Notes: a model not told the origin generated them from the letters alone. A stretch of 44,869 nucleotides of DNA from Lachnospiraceae bacterium (GCA_017556805.1 JAFYMC010000037.1:1-44869), one strand, 5' to 3'. Positions 24,590 to 33,815 are shown, numbered from the stretch's first letter. Program-made: numbers and translations.

Positions 24590-26581
24590 ATGAAGTACAA
24601 AGAACTGTTTACCCCGGTGAAAATCGGTAATGTGGAGATTAAAAACCGCTTTGCTATGGCACCGATGGGACCGCTTGGTCTTTCGGATGCCGAGGGCGGC
24701 TGGAATCAGCGTGGTATCGATTATTATGTAGAGCGTGCAAAGGGCGGTACCGGTCTCATTATTACCGGCGTTACCTTCTGTGACCAGCAGGTAGAGCCGC
24801 AGAATCAGTCCATTATTCCGGTTTCCACTCACAATGCGGTGCATTTTACGAGAACTAGTAAGGAGATGACCGAGCGTGTACACGCTTACGGCAGTAAGAT
24901 TTTCTTGCAGATGTCAGGAGGATTCGGTCGTGTGACCATTCCGACCAACCTGGGTGAATTCCCGCCGGTAGCTCCGTCGGAGATTCCGCATCGTTGGCTT
25001 GATAAGATGTGTCGTTCCATTACGAAGGAAGAGATTCGCAGTATCGTAAAGTCCTTCGGTGACGGTGCATACAATGCAATGCGCGGCGGCTTTGACGGTA
25101 TTCAGATTCATGCGGTGCATGAAGGTTATTTGTTAGATCAGTTTGCGATTTCCATGTTCAACTTAAGAACCGACGAATACGGCGGTTCTCTTGAGAACAG
25201 ACTTCGTTTCGCAAAGGAAATTGTGGAAGAGATTAAGTCCCGTTGCGGTAAGGACTTCCCGGTTACCCTTCGTTACAGCGTAAAGAGTATGATTAAGGAC
25301 TGGAGAAAGGGTGCTCTTCCGGGGGAAGAGTTTGAGGAGAAGGGCAGAGATATCGAGGAAGGTATCGAAGCAGCAAAGCTTCTGGCGCAGTACGGTTATG
25401 ATGCGTTAGATGTGGATGCCGGCTCCTACGATTCCTGGTGGTGGAGTCATCCGCCGATGTATCAGGAAAAGGGCTTGTTCCGTCCGTTCTGTAAGATTGT
25501 AAAGGACGTTGTGGATATCCCGGTGATTTGTGCGGGACGTATGGATGACCCGGATATGGCCCTTGAGGCACTGCAGAACGGTGAGTGTGACATGATTTCC
25601 ATCGGCAGACCGTTACTTGCGGACCCGGATTACTGTAATAAGCTTCGTTCCGGCAGAACCTGTCAGATTCGTCCGTGTATTTCCTGTCACGAGGGATGTA
25701 TGGGACGTATTGCTACTTACTCTCTTATTAACTGTGCGGTAAATCCGCAGGCGGCAAGAGAGCGTGCCATGGCCTATGAACCGATTTTACAGAAGAAGAA
25801 GGTTCTTGTAGTAGGCGGCGGTGTAGCCGGATGTGAGGCGGCAAGAGTACTTGCTATCCGCGGACATCAGCCGGTATTGTTTGAAAAGAGCGGACGCCTG
25901 GGTGGTAATTTACTTCCGGGTGGTGCACCGAAGTTTAAGGAAGACGATATTGCTTTGGCAAACTGGTATGCACAGGAAATGGACCGCTTAAAGGTAGAGG
26001 TACATTTAAACACCGAGATTACCAAGAAGGATATTTTAGAAGGCGATTACGATACCGTAATCATGGCTACCGGTTCCACGCCGAAAGTATTCTCTTTGGG
26101 GGATGATGAGAAGGTATATACCGCTTCTCAGGTGCTGTTAAAGGAAAAGGATTGCGGCGAAACCACGGTAGTGGTAGGCGGCGGCCTGGTCGGTTGTGAG
26201 ACCGCGCTTTGGCTCGCTCAGGCCGGCAAGAAGGTGACCATTGTAGAGGCCCAGGACAAGATTATGAAGGTAAACGGTCCGCTTTGTCATTCCAACTCCG
26301 ACATGTTGGCGGCATTACTTCCGTTTAACAATGTAGAGATTCTCACAAGCGCAAAGGTGACCGGCTATGCAGGCGGTAAGCTTTCTGTGGAGACCCCGGA
26401 GGGCGCAAAGGAACTGGCTTGCGACAGCGTCATTCTTTCTGTGGGATACAATGAGGAGAATTCCTTATATCACGAAGTAGAGTTTGATGTACCGGAAATT
26501 TATCTCCTTGGTGATGCCAAGAAGGTAGCAAACATCATGTATGCGATTTGGGATGCCTTTGAGGTGGCGAACCATATTTAA
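24590..26581 (+). CDS. Iron-sulfur flavin NADH:enoate/2,4-dienoyl reductase family protein
   Basis: A 663-residue enzyme of the old-yellow-enzyme plus FAD/NAD type (2,4-dienoyl-CoA reductase, enoate reductase FldZ, bile-acid BaiCD/BaiH). Residues 1-345 form the FMN barrel, with NRFAMAPMGP and the HxxHxGYLLDQF-like HAVHEGYLLDQF. The 4Fe-4S cysteines are CISCHEGC (about 363-370) plus CAVNP. Two Rossmann sites follow: VVGGGVAGCEAARVLA (about 405-420) and VVGGGLVGCETALWLA (about 527-542). It reduces activated C=C bonds; the substrate cannot be read from sequence. ATG follows AAAGGAG. It is a single-gene unit with its own promoter. Confidence 0.93.
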   Translation: MKYKELFTPVKIGNVEIKNRFAMAPMGPLGLSDAEGGWNQRGIDYYVERAKGGTGLIITGVTFCDQQVEPQNQSIIPVSTHNAVHFTRTSKEMTERVHAYGSKIFLQMSGGFGRVTIPTNLGEFPPVAPSEIPHRWLDKMCRSITKEEIRSIVKSFGDGAYNAMRGGFDGIQIHAVHEGYLLDQFAISMFNLRTDEYGGSLENRLRFAKEIVEEIKSRCGKDFPVTLRYSVKSMIKDWRKGALPGEEFEEKGRDIEEGIEAAKLLAQYGYDALDVDAGSYDSWWWSHPPMYQEKGLFRPFCKIVKDVVDIPVICAGRMDDPDMALEALQNGECDMISIGRPLLADPDYCNKLRSGRTCQIRPCISCHEGCMGRIATYSLINCAVNPQAARERAMAYEPILQKKKVLVVGGGVAGCEAARVLAIRGHQPVLFEKSGRLGGNLLPGGAPKFKEDDIALANWYAQEMDRLKVEVHLNTEITKKDILEGDYDTVIMATGSTPKVFSLGDDEKVYTASQVLLKEKDCGETTVVVGGGLVGCETALWLAQAGKKVTIVEAQDKIMKVNGPLCHSNSDMLAALLPFNNVEILTSAKVTGYAGGKLSVETPEGAKELACDSVILSVGYNEENSLYHEVEFDVPEIYLLGDAKKVANIMYAIWDAFEVANHI

Positions 26582-26589
26582 ACGAACTT

Positions 26590-26832
26590 AGGGACGGTGT
26601 CCCTGCCGGGGACATTCCAATAATCGCCTCGGTTCCATAAATGTTTTTTGCAGAGCGCAACGCTCCGTCAAACTTCCTCCAACCGATTCTAAACGTCTCT
26701 CGGGTGAGGCCTCGAGACTTAGAGTCGCTAGGAGGTGATTTCGACTGCGCTAAGGACGCGCCCCTTCGGGAAAAGCAAAAATTATTTATGGAACCGAGGC
26801 GATTTTTATAGTGTATGTTCGGCAGGGACACC
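26590..26832. repeat. 237-bp palindromic REP/MITE-like element
   Basis: Outer arms GGTGTCCCTGCCG (26596-26608) and CGGCAGGGACACC (26820-26832) are perfect. Inside them, 21 bases at 26622-26642 are perfectly complementary to 26784-26804. A third, imperfect arm pair (about 26676-26700 with 26711-26735, CCTCC...GTCTC / GAGAC...GGAGG) closes near the centre. The left end also folds locally as AGGGAC-GGT-GTCCCT. No open frame codes for a transposase, so it would be non-autonomous. Confidence 0.75.
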
Positions 26833-26950
26833 TGTTACTTACATTGGGAAGATTCGCAAAACTGAAAGTTATATATCCCTATTGCATCCTTTTGCACAAC
26901 TTATATCAGTTTCCGTTCCTTCCTATCTCCTCGTGGAACTTGAATCCGCA

Positions 26951-26980
26951 TTGACAGTCCTGATGCAAAAAAGATACAAT
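26951..26980 (+). promoter_or_regulatory. Promoter of the second TCS/ABC operon
   Basis: TTGACA (26951-26956), 18 bases, TACAAT (26975-26980); the first ATG is at 27027 behind AAGGAGGAT. The stretch 26833-26950 shows nothing else I can support. Confidence 0.65.
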
Positions 26981-27026
26981 AATGATGTAAAATCGAGTGT
27001 GACTAATATACAAGGAGGATATTACC

Positions 27027-27686
27027 ATGATTAAGATTTGTATTGTTGAGGACGAAGAATCCATTGCAAACCTGATTCGTATGAGTCTGTCCCAATATGG
27101 GTATTCCTGTACTTGTATCTACGACGGCTTGGAAGCGGCGGATCTTTTAGAACGAGAACACTTTGACCTGCTTTTACTGGATATCATGTTACCCGGTGCG
27201 GACGGCTATGCTCTTTTAGAATATAGTAAAGCATTAAATATTCCCACTATTTTTCTTACAGCAAAAACCGGTGTAAACGACCGGGTAAAGGGGCTTCGAA
27301 TGGGAGCGGAGGATTATATCTCTAAACCTTTTGAAGTTGCAGAATTAGTAGCAAGAGTCGAAGTCGTTTTACGGAGATTTCATAAATTAGATAAGACGAT
27401 TTGTCTTTCCGACATTACCATTCATTGCGACTCCATGACCGTCACAAAAAACAATACCGAAATTCCTCTTACAAATAAGGAATATGAATTATTGCTTCTT
27501 TTTGTAAGAAATCCTAACATTGCTCTTTATCGTGAAACCATTTATGAACGGGTCTGGGGCGGAGAATTTGACGGCATAAGTCGAACCGTTGATTTGCATG
27601 TACAACGTCTCAGAAAGAAGCTTGGTCTGGAACAATCGCTTCGCGCGATATCTAAAGTCGGCTATCGTCTGGAGGTGACAGAATGA
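27027..27686 (+). CDS. OmpR/PhoB-family response regulator
   Basis: 219 residues: a receiver domain (1-115) with acidic EDE at 8-10 and phospho-acceptor Asp52 in LLDIMLPG, then an OmpR winged-helix domain (about 125-217) with LTNKEYELLLLF and SRTVDLHVQRLRKKLG. It overlaps its kinase gene by four bases. It is the first gene of an eight-gene operon ending at 33764 and probably regulates that operon in response to the kinase. Confidence 0.96.
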   Translation: MIKICIVEDEESIANLIRMSLSQYGYSCTCIYDGLEAADLLEREHFDLLLLDIMLPGADGYALLEYSKALNIPTIFLTAKTGVNDRVKGLRMGAEDYISKPFEVAELVARVEVVLRRFHKLDKTICLSDITIHCDSMTVTKNNTEIPLTNKEYELLLLFVRNPNIALYRETIYERVWGGEFDGISRTVDLHVQRLRKKLGLEQSLRAISKVGYRLEVTE

Positions 27687-29080
27687 GGCTTCGCACAAAA
27701 CTGGCTGTTTTCATAACACTTCTTACCTGTCTTTTATACGGGATTGGCGGAACGCTTCTTATTCTGTTTTCCTTTCAACGCTCCATGGAACGCGAAAAAG
27801 AACAGGCCATACAGTCATACCGGTTTTTACAATCCACGCTTACTCTGATAAATTCAATCAGTGAACAGTATTATTCCAATGAAATAGGAAATCTGCTGAT
27901 TCAGGAGCTTAACTCTTCAGATTCCGATTGGGAAGCTCTCCGATTTTATACCGATACAACCGTTTATCAGACAAAAGGCAATTTCTCCTATGATGATTCC
28001 TTAAAAGAGTTATGCACCGATACTGCGTGCGCCCTCAAAACATATCATAATTCCATGGGACACTTCTTGCAGATTACAGGTACTTTCTCCGTGAATCATA
28101 CGGTCTTTTATCTGGATGCAGTGCAAAACATATCCGAAATTTATGAACTCCGGGAAGCGCAACTGCAAATTTATCGGAGTTTATTTCTGATACTTATTGT
28201 TCTTAGCGGTATCCTTTCCTTTTTGATTGCGCACTTCCTGACAAAACCGTTACACAGACTCTCCATTGTCTCCGGAGAGATTGCAGCCGGTGCACTGGAA
28301 AAACGTGCAAATGTGCAGGGAAATGATGAAACAGCTTCTTTAGCATCTGATTTCAACCATATGGCAGAAATATTAACCACAAAAATCAAGGAGCAGCAGG
28401 AAACGATTGAACAACAAGAACGATTTATCGGCAGCTTCACCCACGAAATAAAAACCCCCATGACTTCCTTGATCGGGTATGCCGATTTACTTCGAAGTTG
28501 TACCCTTTCCAAAGAGGAACAAGCAGAATGTGCCAATTATATTTTCAAAGAGGGAAAACGTCTGGAACAACTATCCTTTCAATTGCTGGACCTGCTTGTA
28601 GTAAGAAAAAAAGACTTTCCTATGGTTTCTTCCGCTCCTGCAGATATTTTGCAAAGGGCTCTTTCCGTTTTTCGAAGATCTTTTGCTGCGCAAAACATTC
28701 TCATTGATGTAGAGACGGAGGATGGATGCTGCTTACTGGCGCCGGACTTAGTGCAATCGTTGCTGTTAAATCTGTTAGACAATGCCGGAAAGGCCATCGA
28801 TTCAAACGGCTCCATTCGAATAAGACAATCCATGTTAACCGACGGATGCCGATATGAAGTAATTGATAACGGAAGAGGAATCCCGAAAGAAGATTTGGAG
28901 AAACTCACGGAAGCCTTTTATCGTGTGGACAAATCACGTTCCCGGAAACAGGGCGGAGCAGGCTTGGGATTATCCATATGTAAAGAAATCGTTGAGTTAC
29001 ATCACGGAACGCTTTCCATTACAAGCGAACCGGGCTTGGGAACAAAAGTAATTGTAGAATTGCGGGGTAATCGTGTATGA
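27683..29080 (+). CDS. Sensor histidine kinase, HAMP-HisKA-HATPase
   Basis: A 465-residue kinase: membrane helix 7-30, extracytoplasmic sensor domain about 31-163, helix 165-186, HAMP about 187-240, dimerisation motif FTHEIKTPMTSL with His254, and an HATPase domain with LLLNLLDNAGKAI, DNGRGIPKED and GGAGLGLSIC. It is complete and canonical. The ATG overlaps the regulator's stop, and its own stop overlaps the next ATG, so the first three genes are coupled. The external domain of about 130 residues probably perceives the signal. Confidence 0.95.
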   Translation: MRLRTKLAVFITLLTCLLYGIGGTLLILFSFQRSMEREKEQAIQSYRFLQSTLTLINSISEQYYSNEIGNLLIQELNSSDSDWEALRFYTDTTVYQTKGNFSYDDSLKELCTDTACALKTYHNSMGHFLQITGTFSVNHTVFYLDAVQNISEIYELREAQLQIYRSLFLILIVLSGILSFLIAHFLTKPLHRLSIVSGEIAAGALEKRANVQGNDETASLASDFNHMAEILTTKIKEQQETIEQQERFIGSFTHEIKTPMTSLIGYADLLRSCTLSKEEQAECANYIFKEGKRLEQLSFQLLDLLVVRKKDFPMVSSAPADILQRALSVFRRSFAAQNILIDVETEDGCCLLAPDLVQSLLLNLLDNAGKAIDSNGSIRIRQSMLTDGCRYEVIDNGRGIPKEDLEKLTEAFYRVDKSRSRKQGGAGLGLSICKEIVELHHGTLSITSEPGLGTKVIVELRGNRV

Positions 29081-29826
29081 AATTAATTAGAAAAATCCTT
29101 TGTGGCGTTTCGGCTGTGAGTATTATCGGTTGTTTGTTTGCGCTTCCGAATATTGCCCTGTCATTTGCGGATGCAAAAAACACAACGGCGGAACAACAAA
29201 CGCTATCTCCCATTACATTAGAGTTGCCGGTGAATTTATCTTTTTTTGAAAAGGCTCGTTTGGCCTCGTTTCCTCAATCCACGCAGCGTACACCTTTTGC
29301 GCATATCGCTTATGAGGAACAACAATTTTCGGTTTATCAGGCAGCAGAGGAGTTTTATAATACACTTGTTACTGCCATCGGTTGGGGGCAAATTGATTTC
29401 GGTGACTGTGGAATGAAAGCAACACCGTATCTTTATTTAAATACCTATTCCGGAAAGAGTGCTGTTTTTTGGGATGTTATGGTAGCCGTAGAGGATTCTG
29501 TCTATTTACAGTTAATTGTTGATGACCAGAGCTTTGATGTTCTTTCTGTCGGACTGTTAATTACAGATACTGCGGATATGCATATGGTAACATCAAAAAT
29601 TTCTTCCTTCGGCAACTGCCTTATGGATGAATTCCGTAAAAAACTGGGCGGAGAATGGACTTGTATTCGTACAGACAGCGCTGAAACGGATGGAGACTCT
29701 ATTCCCGGCGCAGCGCTGTATGAACTGAAGACAGATGCCGCTGGGGCTTCCTATTCCTTTTATCTGGAATACAAGCAAAATGAACTACATTTCGGAGATA
29801 TTAGATTTGGCAATATGCATTTTTGA
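29077..29826 (+). CDS. Exported or anchored protein of unknown function
   Basis: A 249-residue protein with an N-terminal signal/anchor: MKLIRKI, then a hydrophobic run to about residue 29, then LSFADAKN. The remainder is extracytoplasmic, has no motif I can name, and contains KATPYLYLNTYSGKSAVFWDVMVAV. Its start overlaps the kinase stop (ATGA), so it is co-translated with the two-component system. A role as an accessory sensor or a modulator of the kinase or transporter is possible but unproven. Some members of such loci are lipoproteins; here no lipobox cysteine follows the signal. Confidence 0.8.
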   Translation: MKLIRKILCGVSAVSIIGCLFALPNIALSFADAKNTTAEQQTLSPITLELPVNLSFFEKARLASFPQSTQRTPFAHIAYEEQQFSVYQAAEEFYNTLVTAIGWGQIDFGDCGMKATPYLYLNTYSGKSAVFWDVMVAVEDSVYLQLIVDDQSFDVLSVGLLITDTADMHMVTSKISSFGNCLMDEFRKKLGGEWTCIRTDSAETDGDSIPGAALYELKTDAAGASYSFYLEYKQNELHFGDIRFGNMHF

Positions 29827-29903
29827 TGCTATTAGGATACATGCCGGATGCCCAATTACTGTATGATTTATCCATCCCTAAAAATAGTGGAGGAGGTCCG
29901 GTT

Positions 29904-30797
29904 ATGAAAAAAAAGCTCAGAAAAATAATTGCTTCCGTCGTAGTATTCTCTTTTATGCTTACAGGCAGTGCCTGCAGTTTAAAGGAGATATCGATTGAAA
30001 ATCCGGAAAATAAAAGCAATTTGCAGGAAGAGCATACACCTGCACAAGAAATACAGTCCTCAACCTTAACACCCGCTGTTACGGATGGAACGCTGACAGA
30101 TACACCATCTCAGACTTATCCGATGGTAGCACGTCCGGTAATCGGAGAAACATTCCCTGTTACAAGCCTTACGAAAAGCGGCACCATACTGGCAACGGTT
30201 CATAATGCACAGGTTTATACCAATCTTTATGAAGCGGGGGTGGCATGGGAAGAGACATTTTACGATTTTCGCGCACAAACAGACGGCACAGGCCCTTTGC
30301 AGGCTGATTTCTTTGATCGTCAAAGCGGAGACTTCCTTGAATCGGCAGAATTCGGAAAAACCGCCTTTGTTGTGGTTGAGCTTACATTAGAAAACCATTC
30401 TGCCGTTTCACGTGCCACAGAGCTTAATGTTCCCGGTACACCGAAAGTATATGAGGATGATACCTTCCGAATCGATACGCTTAATATTGCTCCGATGAAA
30501 GAATCCAATGCAGAGTCTCCAGGGAATATCGGAAACATTTTTCCTTTGACATGGTGCAGCATGGCAAATACACATCCTGAAATTCATCCCTATGCCGTTA
30601 CCATTCCGGAGGGGGAATCCGTCACTATAAAAATCGGTACCATGGTACAGCAAACTGTTTATGACGAAGCAACGAAAAGCAATTTCGGCGGACAAATCGG
30701 CGATGATTTACTTTCAAGATTGTACCTCGCAACAAGTATGAGCACACGTACATCCATGGTATATCTTGAACTCGACGCAGGTTCTTTGTATCAATAG
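29904..30797 (+). CDS. Lipoprotein-like exported protein, possibly DUF5027 family
   Basis: 297 residues with the N-terminus MKKKLRKIIASVVVFSFMLTGSAC, a signal peptide with a lipobox-like Gly-Ser-Ala-Cys that is slightly unusual at position -3. A low-complexity Ser/Thr/Glu linker (about 28-75) follows. The beta-rich C-terminal domain includes FVVVELTLENHSAV and VTIPEGESVTIKIGTMV, a pattern seen in extracytoplasmic domains of DUF4352/DUF5027-type lipoproteins. I recall the DUF5027 name from similar clostridial loci, but cannot confirm it. The start is ATG 29904 behind GGAGGAGG, not the longer frame at 29823. The product at 33144 has a comparable domain. Confidence 0.78.
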   Translation: MKKKLRKIIASVVVFSFMLTGSACSLKEISIENPENKSNLQEEHTPAQEIQSSTLTPAVTDGTLTDTPSQTYPMVARPVIGETFPVTSLTKSGTILATVHNAQVYTNLYEAGVAWEETFYDFRAQTDGTGPLQADFFDRQSGDFLESAEFGKTAFVVVELTLENHSAVSRATELNVPGTPKVYEDDTFRIDTLNIAPMKESNAESPGNIGNIFPLTWCSMANTHPEIHPYAVTIPEGESVTIKIGTMVQQTVYDEATKSNFGGQIGDDLLSRLYLATSMSTRTSMVYLELDAGSLYQ

Positions 30798-30809
30798 GAG
30801 GTCCTTTCC

Positions 30810-31634
30810 ATGTTTTCTGTTATCAAATTCGAATGGCGGAGAATGCTTCATAGCCGCAGTTTTCTGCTTGCCATTCTGATATCCTGCGGAATGGCAGGGA
30901 TTGCCGCCAAAGAACAGTTTAATATCTATTGTGACGGTGTAGATCATATCAGTCTGTTTTATCGCTGGCTTCCTTCCGGGGCTCTCAGTTTCGGCGCAAA
31001 CTATTTTTATATTATTATTCCGGCAGTCTGTGCACTGGGATTTTCTCATAGCCTGTGTACTGATTGCAAATCGGGATACTGGTACCAGATTTGCACCAGA
31101 GTTGCCAAAAAGCACTATTTTGCAGCGAAATATCTCGTTTCGTTTTTCTGTGGCGGCATACTTTTTTCTGCCGCCCTTATCTTTCATTTTCTGCTACTGT
31201 CTTGTTTTATGAAAGTAACCTTACCGGACCCTGCAAGCCTCAGCACCATGATGAATCCCTTTCGTTTTGCATCAAAGCTGTTTTTTACATCCTCAATCCT
31301 CTGGAGTGTTCTCTGGTGTACGGTAACCTTCATCTGGGGCGGTATTATGTCTTGTATGGGCACGGTAATAGGTATGTTTACGGAAAAAGCATCTGTTTCG
31401 GTAATTCTTCCGTTTTTATTCTTTGTTTGTCAAAGCATTGCTGCAACATATTTACAATACAGGACAGGAATTACAATCAATTCACATCCCCTTGCACTGG
31501 GATGGACAGAATTGATTCGGGCGGAAAGCGCAAGTGTTGCTCCGACAGATTATCTTCTTCTGACGCAGCTTGTAGTATTTCTGATTGTCACACTCGTGTA
31601 TGGATGGAGGGCTTGGCGATATGAGGGATTGTAA
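30810..31634 (+). CDS. ABC transporter permease subunit (first)
   Basis: 274 residues with six probable membrane segments, starting MFSVIKFEWRRMLHSRSFLLAILIS, the usual ABC-2 opening with a basic N-terminus. No large external domain is present, unlike the permeases at 22022-24294. It lies 12 bases after the lipoprotein gene with AGGAGG, and overlaps the next permease by 14 bases. It works with the ATPase encoded at 32487; the substrate is unknown. Confidence 0.82.
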   Translation: MFSVIKFEWRRMLHSRSFLLAILISCGMAGIAAKEQFNIYCDGVDHISLFYRWLPSGALSFGANYFYIIIPAVCALGFSHSLCTDCKSGYWYQICTRVAKKHYFAAKYLVSFFCGGILFSAALIFHFLLLSCFMKVTLPDPASLSTMMNPFRFASKLFFTSSILWSVLWCTVTFIWGGIMSCMGTVIGMFTEKASVSVILPFLFFVCQSIAATYLQYRTGITINSHPLALGWTELIRAESASVAPTDYLLLTQLVVFLIVTLVYGWRAWRYEGL

Positions 31635-32487
31635 AATTTTATGGTTAGACTGCAAAGAGGGTATAGTAAAAAACAAACGCATCTGGATTATGGTACCTGT
31701 TGTCCTGCTGTATTCCATGCTGACACACATAGAACTGGATATTATTTGGGAAAACATTGCGCCGGAATATGGACCCTATTCGTTATTTGAGTTATTTTGG
31801 ATTAACTTTAGCGGCTGTGACCCTCTCATTAAAGCAAAGGCTATGACCATTCCGTATCCATGGCTTGCAATGTATATTTGTCCTGTTTTTATGACATTTG
31901 ACTACATGCAGCAGGATTTGCTGGGCTACGGTTCACAAATGCTCTTTCGTATCGGAAGCAGAAAACGCTGGTGGTATCAAAAGTGTATCTGGTGCTTTAT
32001 ATCAGCACTTTGGATATATCTTCTTATGTGGATAACTATGGCGGTTTTCTGCCTGATAAATTACATTCCCGTATCCTTTACACCAAATTCGAATACGATT
32101 GCATTCATGGCTACGGAAAGCATTTGCTATACACCTGTTTCCAATACACTTATCCCATCACCGTCTTTTACAATGACACTACTCGTTTGTCCGTTGCTAT
32201 CTATGTTTACCATGGAGTTGCTTACAATGACACTTACGTTGTTTGTCCGGCCGGCAATTGCTTTTATCATCAATGTGGGAATCTTGACTCTCAGCATTAC
32301 CTTTGACTGGACCTTGTTGTTTCCACGCATTGGAATGCTCATGAAGAATGATTTGTTATATTCCGACGCCTATTCGCTGAAAAAAGGTATTATTCTATGT
32401 ATTAGCTTCATTACCGTATGTATGATTGGTGGCGGAATCGTATTTCGTTATAAAGATATTCTACCGGGAAAAGAGGAGGAGCCGTAA
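31621..32487 (+). CDS. ABC transporter permease subunit (second)
   Basis: 288 residues with about six membrane segments. It begins MRDCKILWLDCKEGIVKNKRIWIMVPVVLL, a charged start followed by a first helix. The central segment has GYGSQMLFRIGSRKRWWYQK, a pattern common in small ABC-2-like permeases. ATG 31621 is used; an in-frame ATG at 31585 lies further inside the preceding gene. GGAGG at 31606-31610 serves as ribosome site. It overlaps the ATPase gene by one base. Partner of the permease at 30810. Confidence 0.8.
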   Translation: MRDCKILWLDCKEGIVKNKRIWIMVPVVLLYSMLTHIELDIIWENIAPEYGPYSLFELFWINFSGCDPLIKAKAMTIPYPWLAMYICPVFMTFDYMQQDLLGYGSQMLFRIGSRKRWWYQKCIWCFISALWIYLLMWITMAVFCLINYIPVSFTPNSNTIAFMATESICYTPVSNTLIPSPSFTMTLLVCPLLSMFTMELLTMTLTLFVRPAIAFIINVGILTLSITFDWTLLFPRIGMLMKNDLLYSDAYSLKKGIILCISFITVCMIGGGIVFRYKDILPGKEEEP

Positions 32488-33143
32488 TGGAAATCATACT
32501 GAAAAATCTTACAAAAGAGCTAAACGGAAACCGTGTAGTAAACAATGTGAACCTCTCGCTTTACGCAGGAAAAATCTACGGACTATGTGGATATAACGGC
32601 TGCGGAAAAACAATGCTGATGCGTTTGATTGCCGGAATGATTCGTCCGACCATGGGCACTGTCACAATCGACGGAAAACAACTCGGCAAGGATATGGACT
32701 TTCCGCCCAAGATGGGCGTTTTAATTGAAAACCCAGCATTTTTAGGAAATTATTCCGGGTATGAAAATTTGCGACTTTTAGCATCCATTTCCGGGAAAAT
32801 TAACTCTGATATGATTGAAGATGTATTGGAACGGGTAGGTCTTTCCGATTCTGCAAAAAAGAAATATCGCAAATACTCTCTCGGTATGAAACAAAGACTT
32901 GGTATTGCAGCCGCAATTATGGAAAAGCCGAATTTACTAATACTTGATGAGCCAACGAATGCACTTGACACAGATGGTGTACAGCGTACGAAAGAAATCA
33001 TTCGTGAAGAACGTAATCGTGGTACTCTGGTTATCATGACCTGCCACGACAGAGCTATTTTGGAAGACCTTTGCGATGAGATATTCAACATTGAACATGG
33101 AACTGTTATGATTGCGTCAACGAAGGATGAAGGAGGGAGATGA
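32487..33143 (+). CDS. ABC transporter ATP-binding protein
   Basis: 218 residues, a minimal nucleotide-binding domain: Walker A GYNGCGKT (35-42), signature SLGMKQRLGI (131-140), Walker B LLILDEPTNALD (150-161) and the H-loop MTCHDRAI. The signature Ser-Leu-Gly-Met-Lys-Gln is the variant common in drug and lantibiotic-immunity transporters of Firmicutes. It follows the two permease genes with a one-base overlap. Substrate not inferable; regulation by the adjacent two-component system suggests a resistance or signal-exporting role. Confidence 0.95.
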   Translation: MEIILKNLTKELNGNRVVNNVNLSLYAGKIYGLCGYNGCGKTMLMRLIAGMIRPTMGTVTIDGKQLGKDMDFPPKMGVLIENPAFLGNYSGYENLRLLASISGKINSDMIEDVLERVGLSDSAKKKYRKYSLGMKQRLGIAAAIMEKPNLLILDEPTNALDTDGVQRTKEIIREERNRGTLVIMTCHDRAILEDLCDEIFNIEHGTVMIASTKDEGGR

Positions 33144-33764
33144 ATGAAGAAGCGATTAGTGACCGGTGTTTTTTGCGGTGTTCTGATTATAGCGTGGGCT
33201 GTGAGATATCTTACGTTGAATCACGGACATGTTTTTTCATATCCGGAAAATCCGATTACATATTACAAATTAAATGAAGAGGCCCCCTATGGACAAAATA
33301 TACCCTATTACGGAAATGAAACTCAAACCATCGATGGCTATACGCTGCGAATTACCGATTGGGAATTGGTCGCAAGTGCGGATTTTGCAAACAGATACGG
33401 AACGTTTGAAAAACAAATGGGACTAATTAACCGCCCCTATTACCTGATTGCAGATGCTGTTTTTGCCAACTACGGCACCTCTGCGGATGGTGTAGATTTA
33501 AATTCATTGATATTGCGGGGCGTTGACTGGTGGGCATATTGCAGTTACGGACAAACAATTCTTGTAAATTCCGCAACTGCATCACCCGACTTATACAATA
33601 CCGGTATTCTGAAGCTTCCCACCGGTGAATCCATGTCGGTAAAAATAGTATTCGGATTGGAAACAAATCTTTTGACAACGAATCGCTGGCAGAACTTTAC
33701 GGAGGAAACAATTTGGATAACACAAACCGTTTTCCCGGAAGAGCATCGAATATTGGTTCAGTAA
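33144..33764 (+). CDS. Anchored extracytoplasmic protein, possibly DUF5028 family
   Basis: 206 residues: a single N-terminal anchor (about 4-23, LVTGVFCGVLIIAWAVRYL), then an external domain with PITYYKLNEEAPYGQNIPYYG, a central beta-rich part and LPTGESMSVKIVFGLE. This last segment parallels the VTIPEGESVTIKIG part of the product at 29904, so the two may share a fold. I recall a DUF5028 label for proteins in such loci but cannot check it. The ATG directly abuts the ATPase stop, and the gene closes the operon. Only 51 bases separate it from the convergent ABC exporter, with no good terminator seen. Confidence 0.78.
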   Translation: MKKRLVTGVFCGVLIIAWAVRYLTLNHGHVFSYPENPITYYKLNEEAPYGQNIPYYGNETQTIDGYTLRITDWELVASADFANRYGTFEKQMGLINRPYYLIADAVFANYGTSADGVDLNSLILRGVDWWAYCSYGQTILVNSATASPDLYNTGILKLPTGESMSVKIVFGLETNLLTTNRWQNFTEETIWITQTVFPEEHRILVQ

Positions 33765-33815
33765 AGGGAGAAAAAACTACTTTATATCATGTTGACACAT
33801 CCGCATCAACGACGA

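Noticed and set aside
24348-24593. 81-codon frame in the flavin reductase leader
   Set aside because: It starts before the promoter -10 box, spans two hairpins, and reads as basic low-complexity sequence.
24197-24883. Minus-strand frame of 228 codons across an operon end, terminator and promoter
   Set aside because: Crosses a terminator and promoter of the other strand and shows no protein features.
26735-27034. 99-codon plus-strand frame across the palindrome
   Set aside because: Half of it lies in the inverted repeat and the rest covers a promoter; no ribosome site and no motif.
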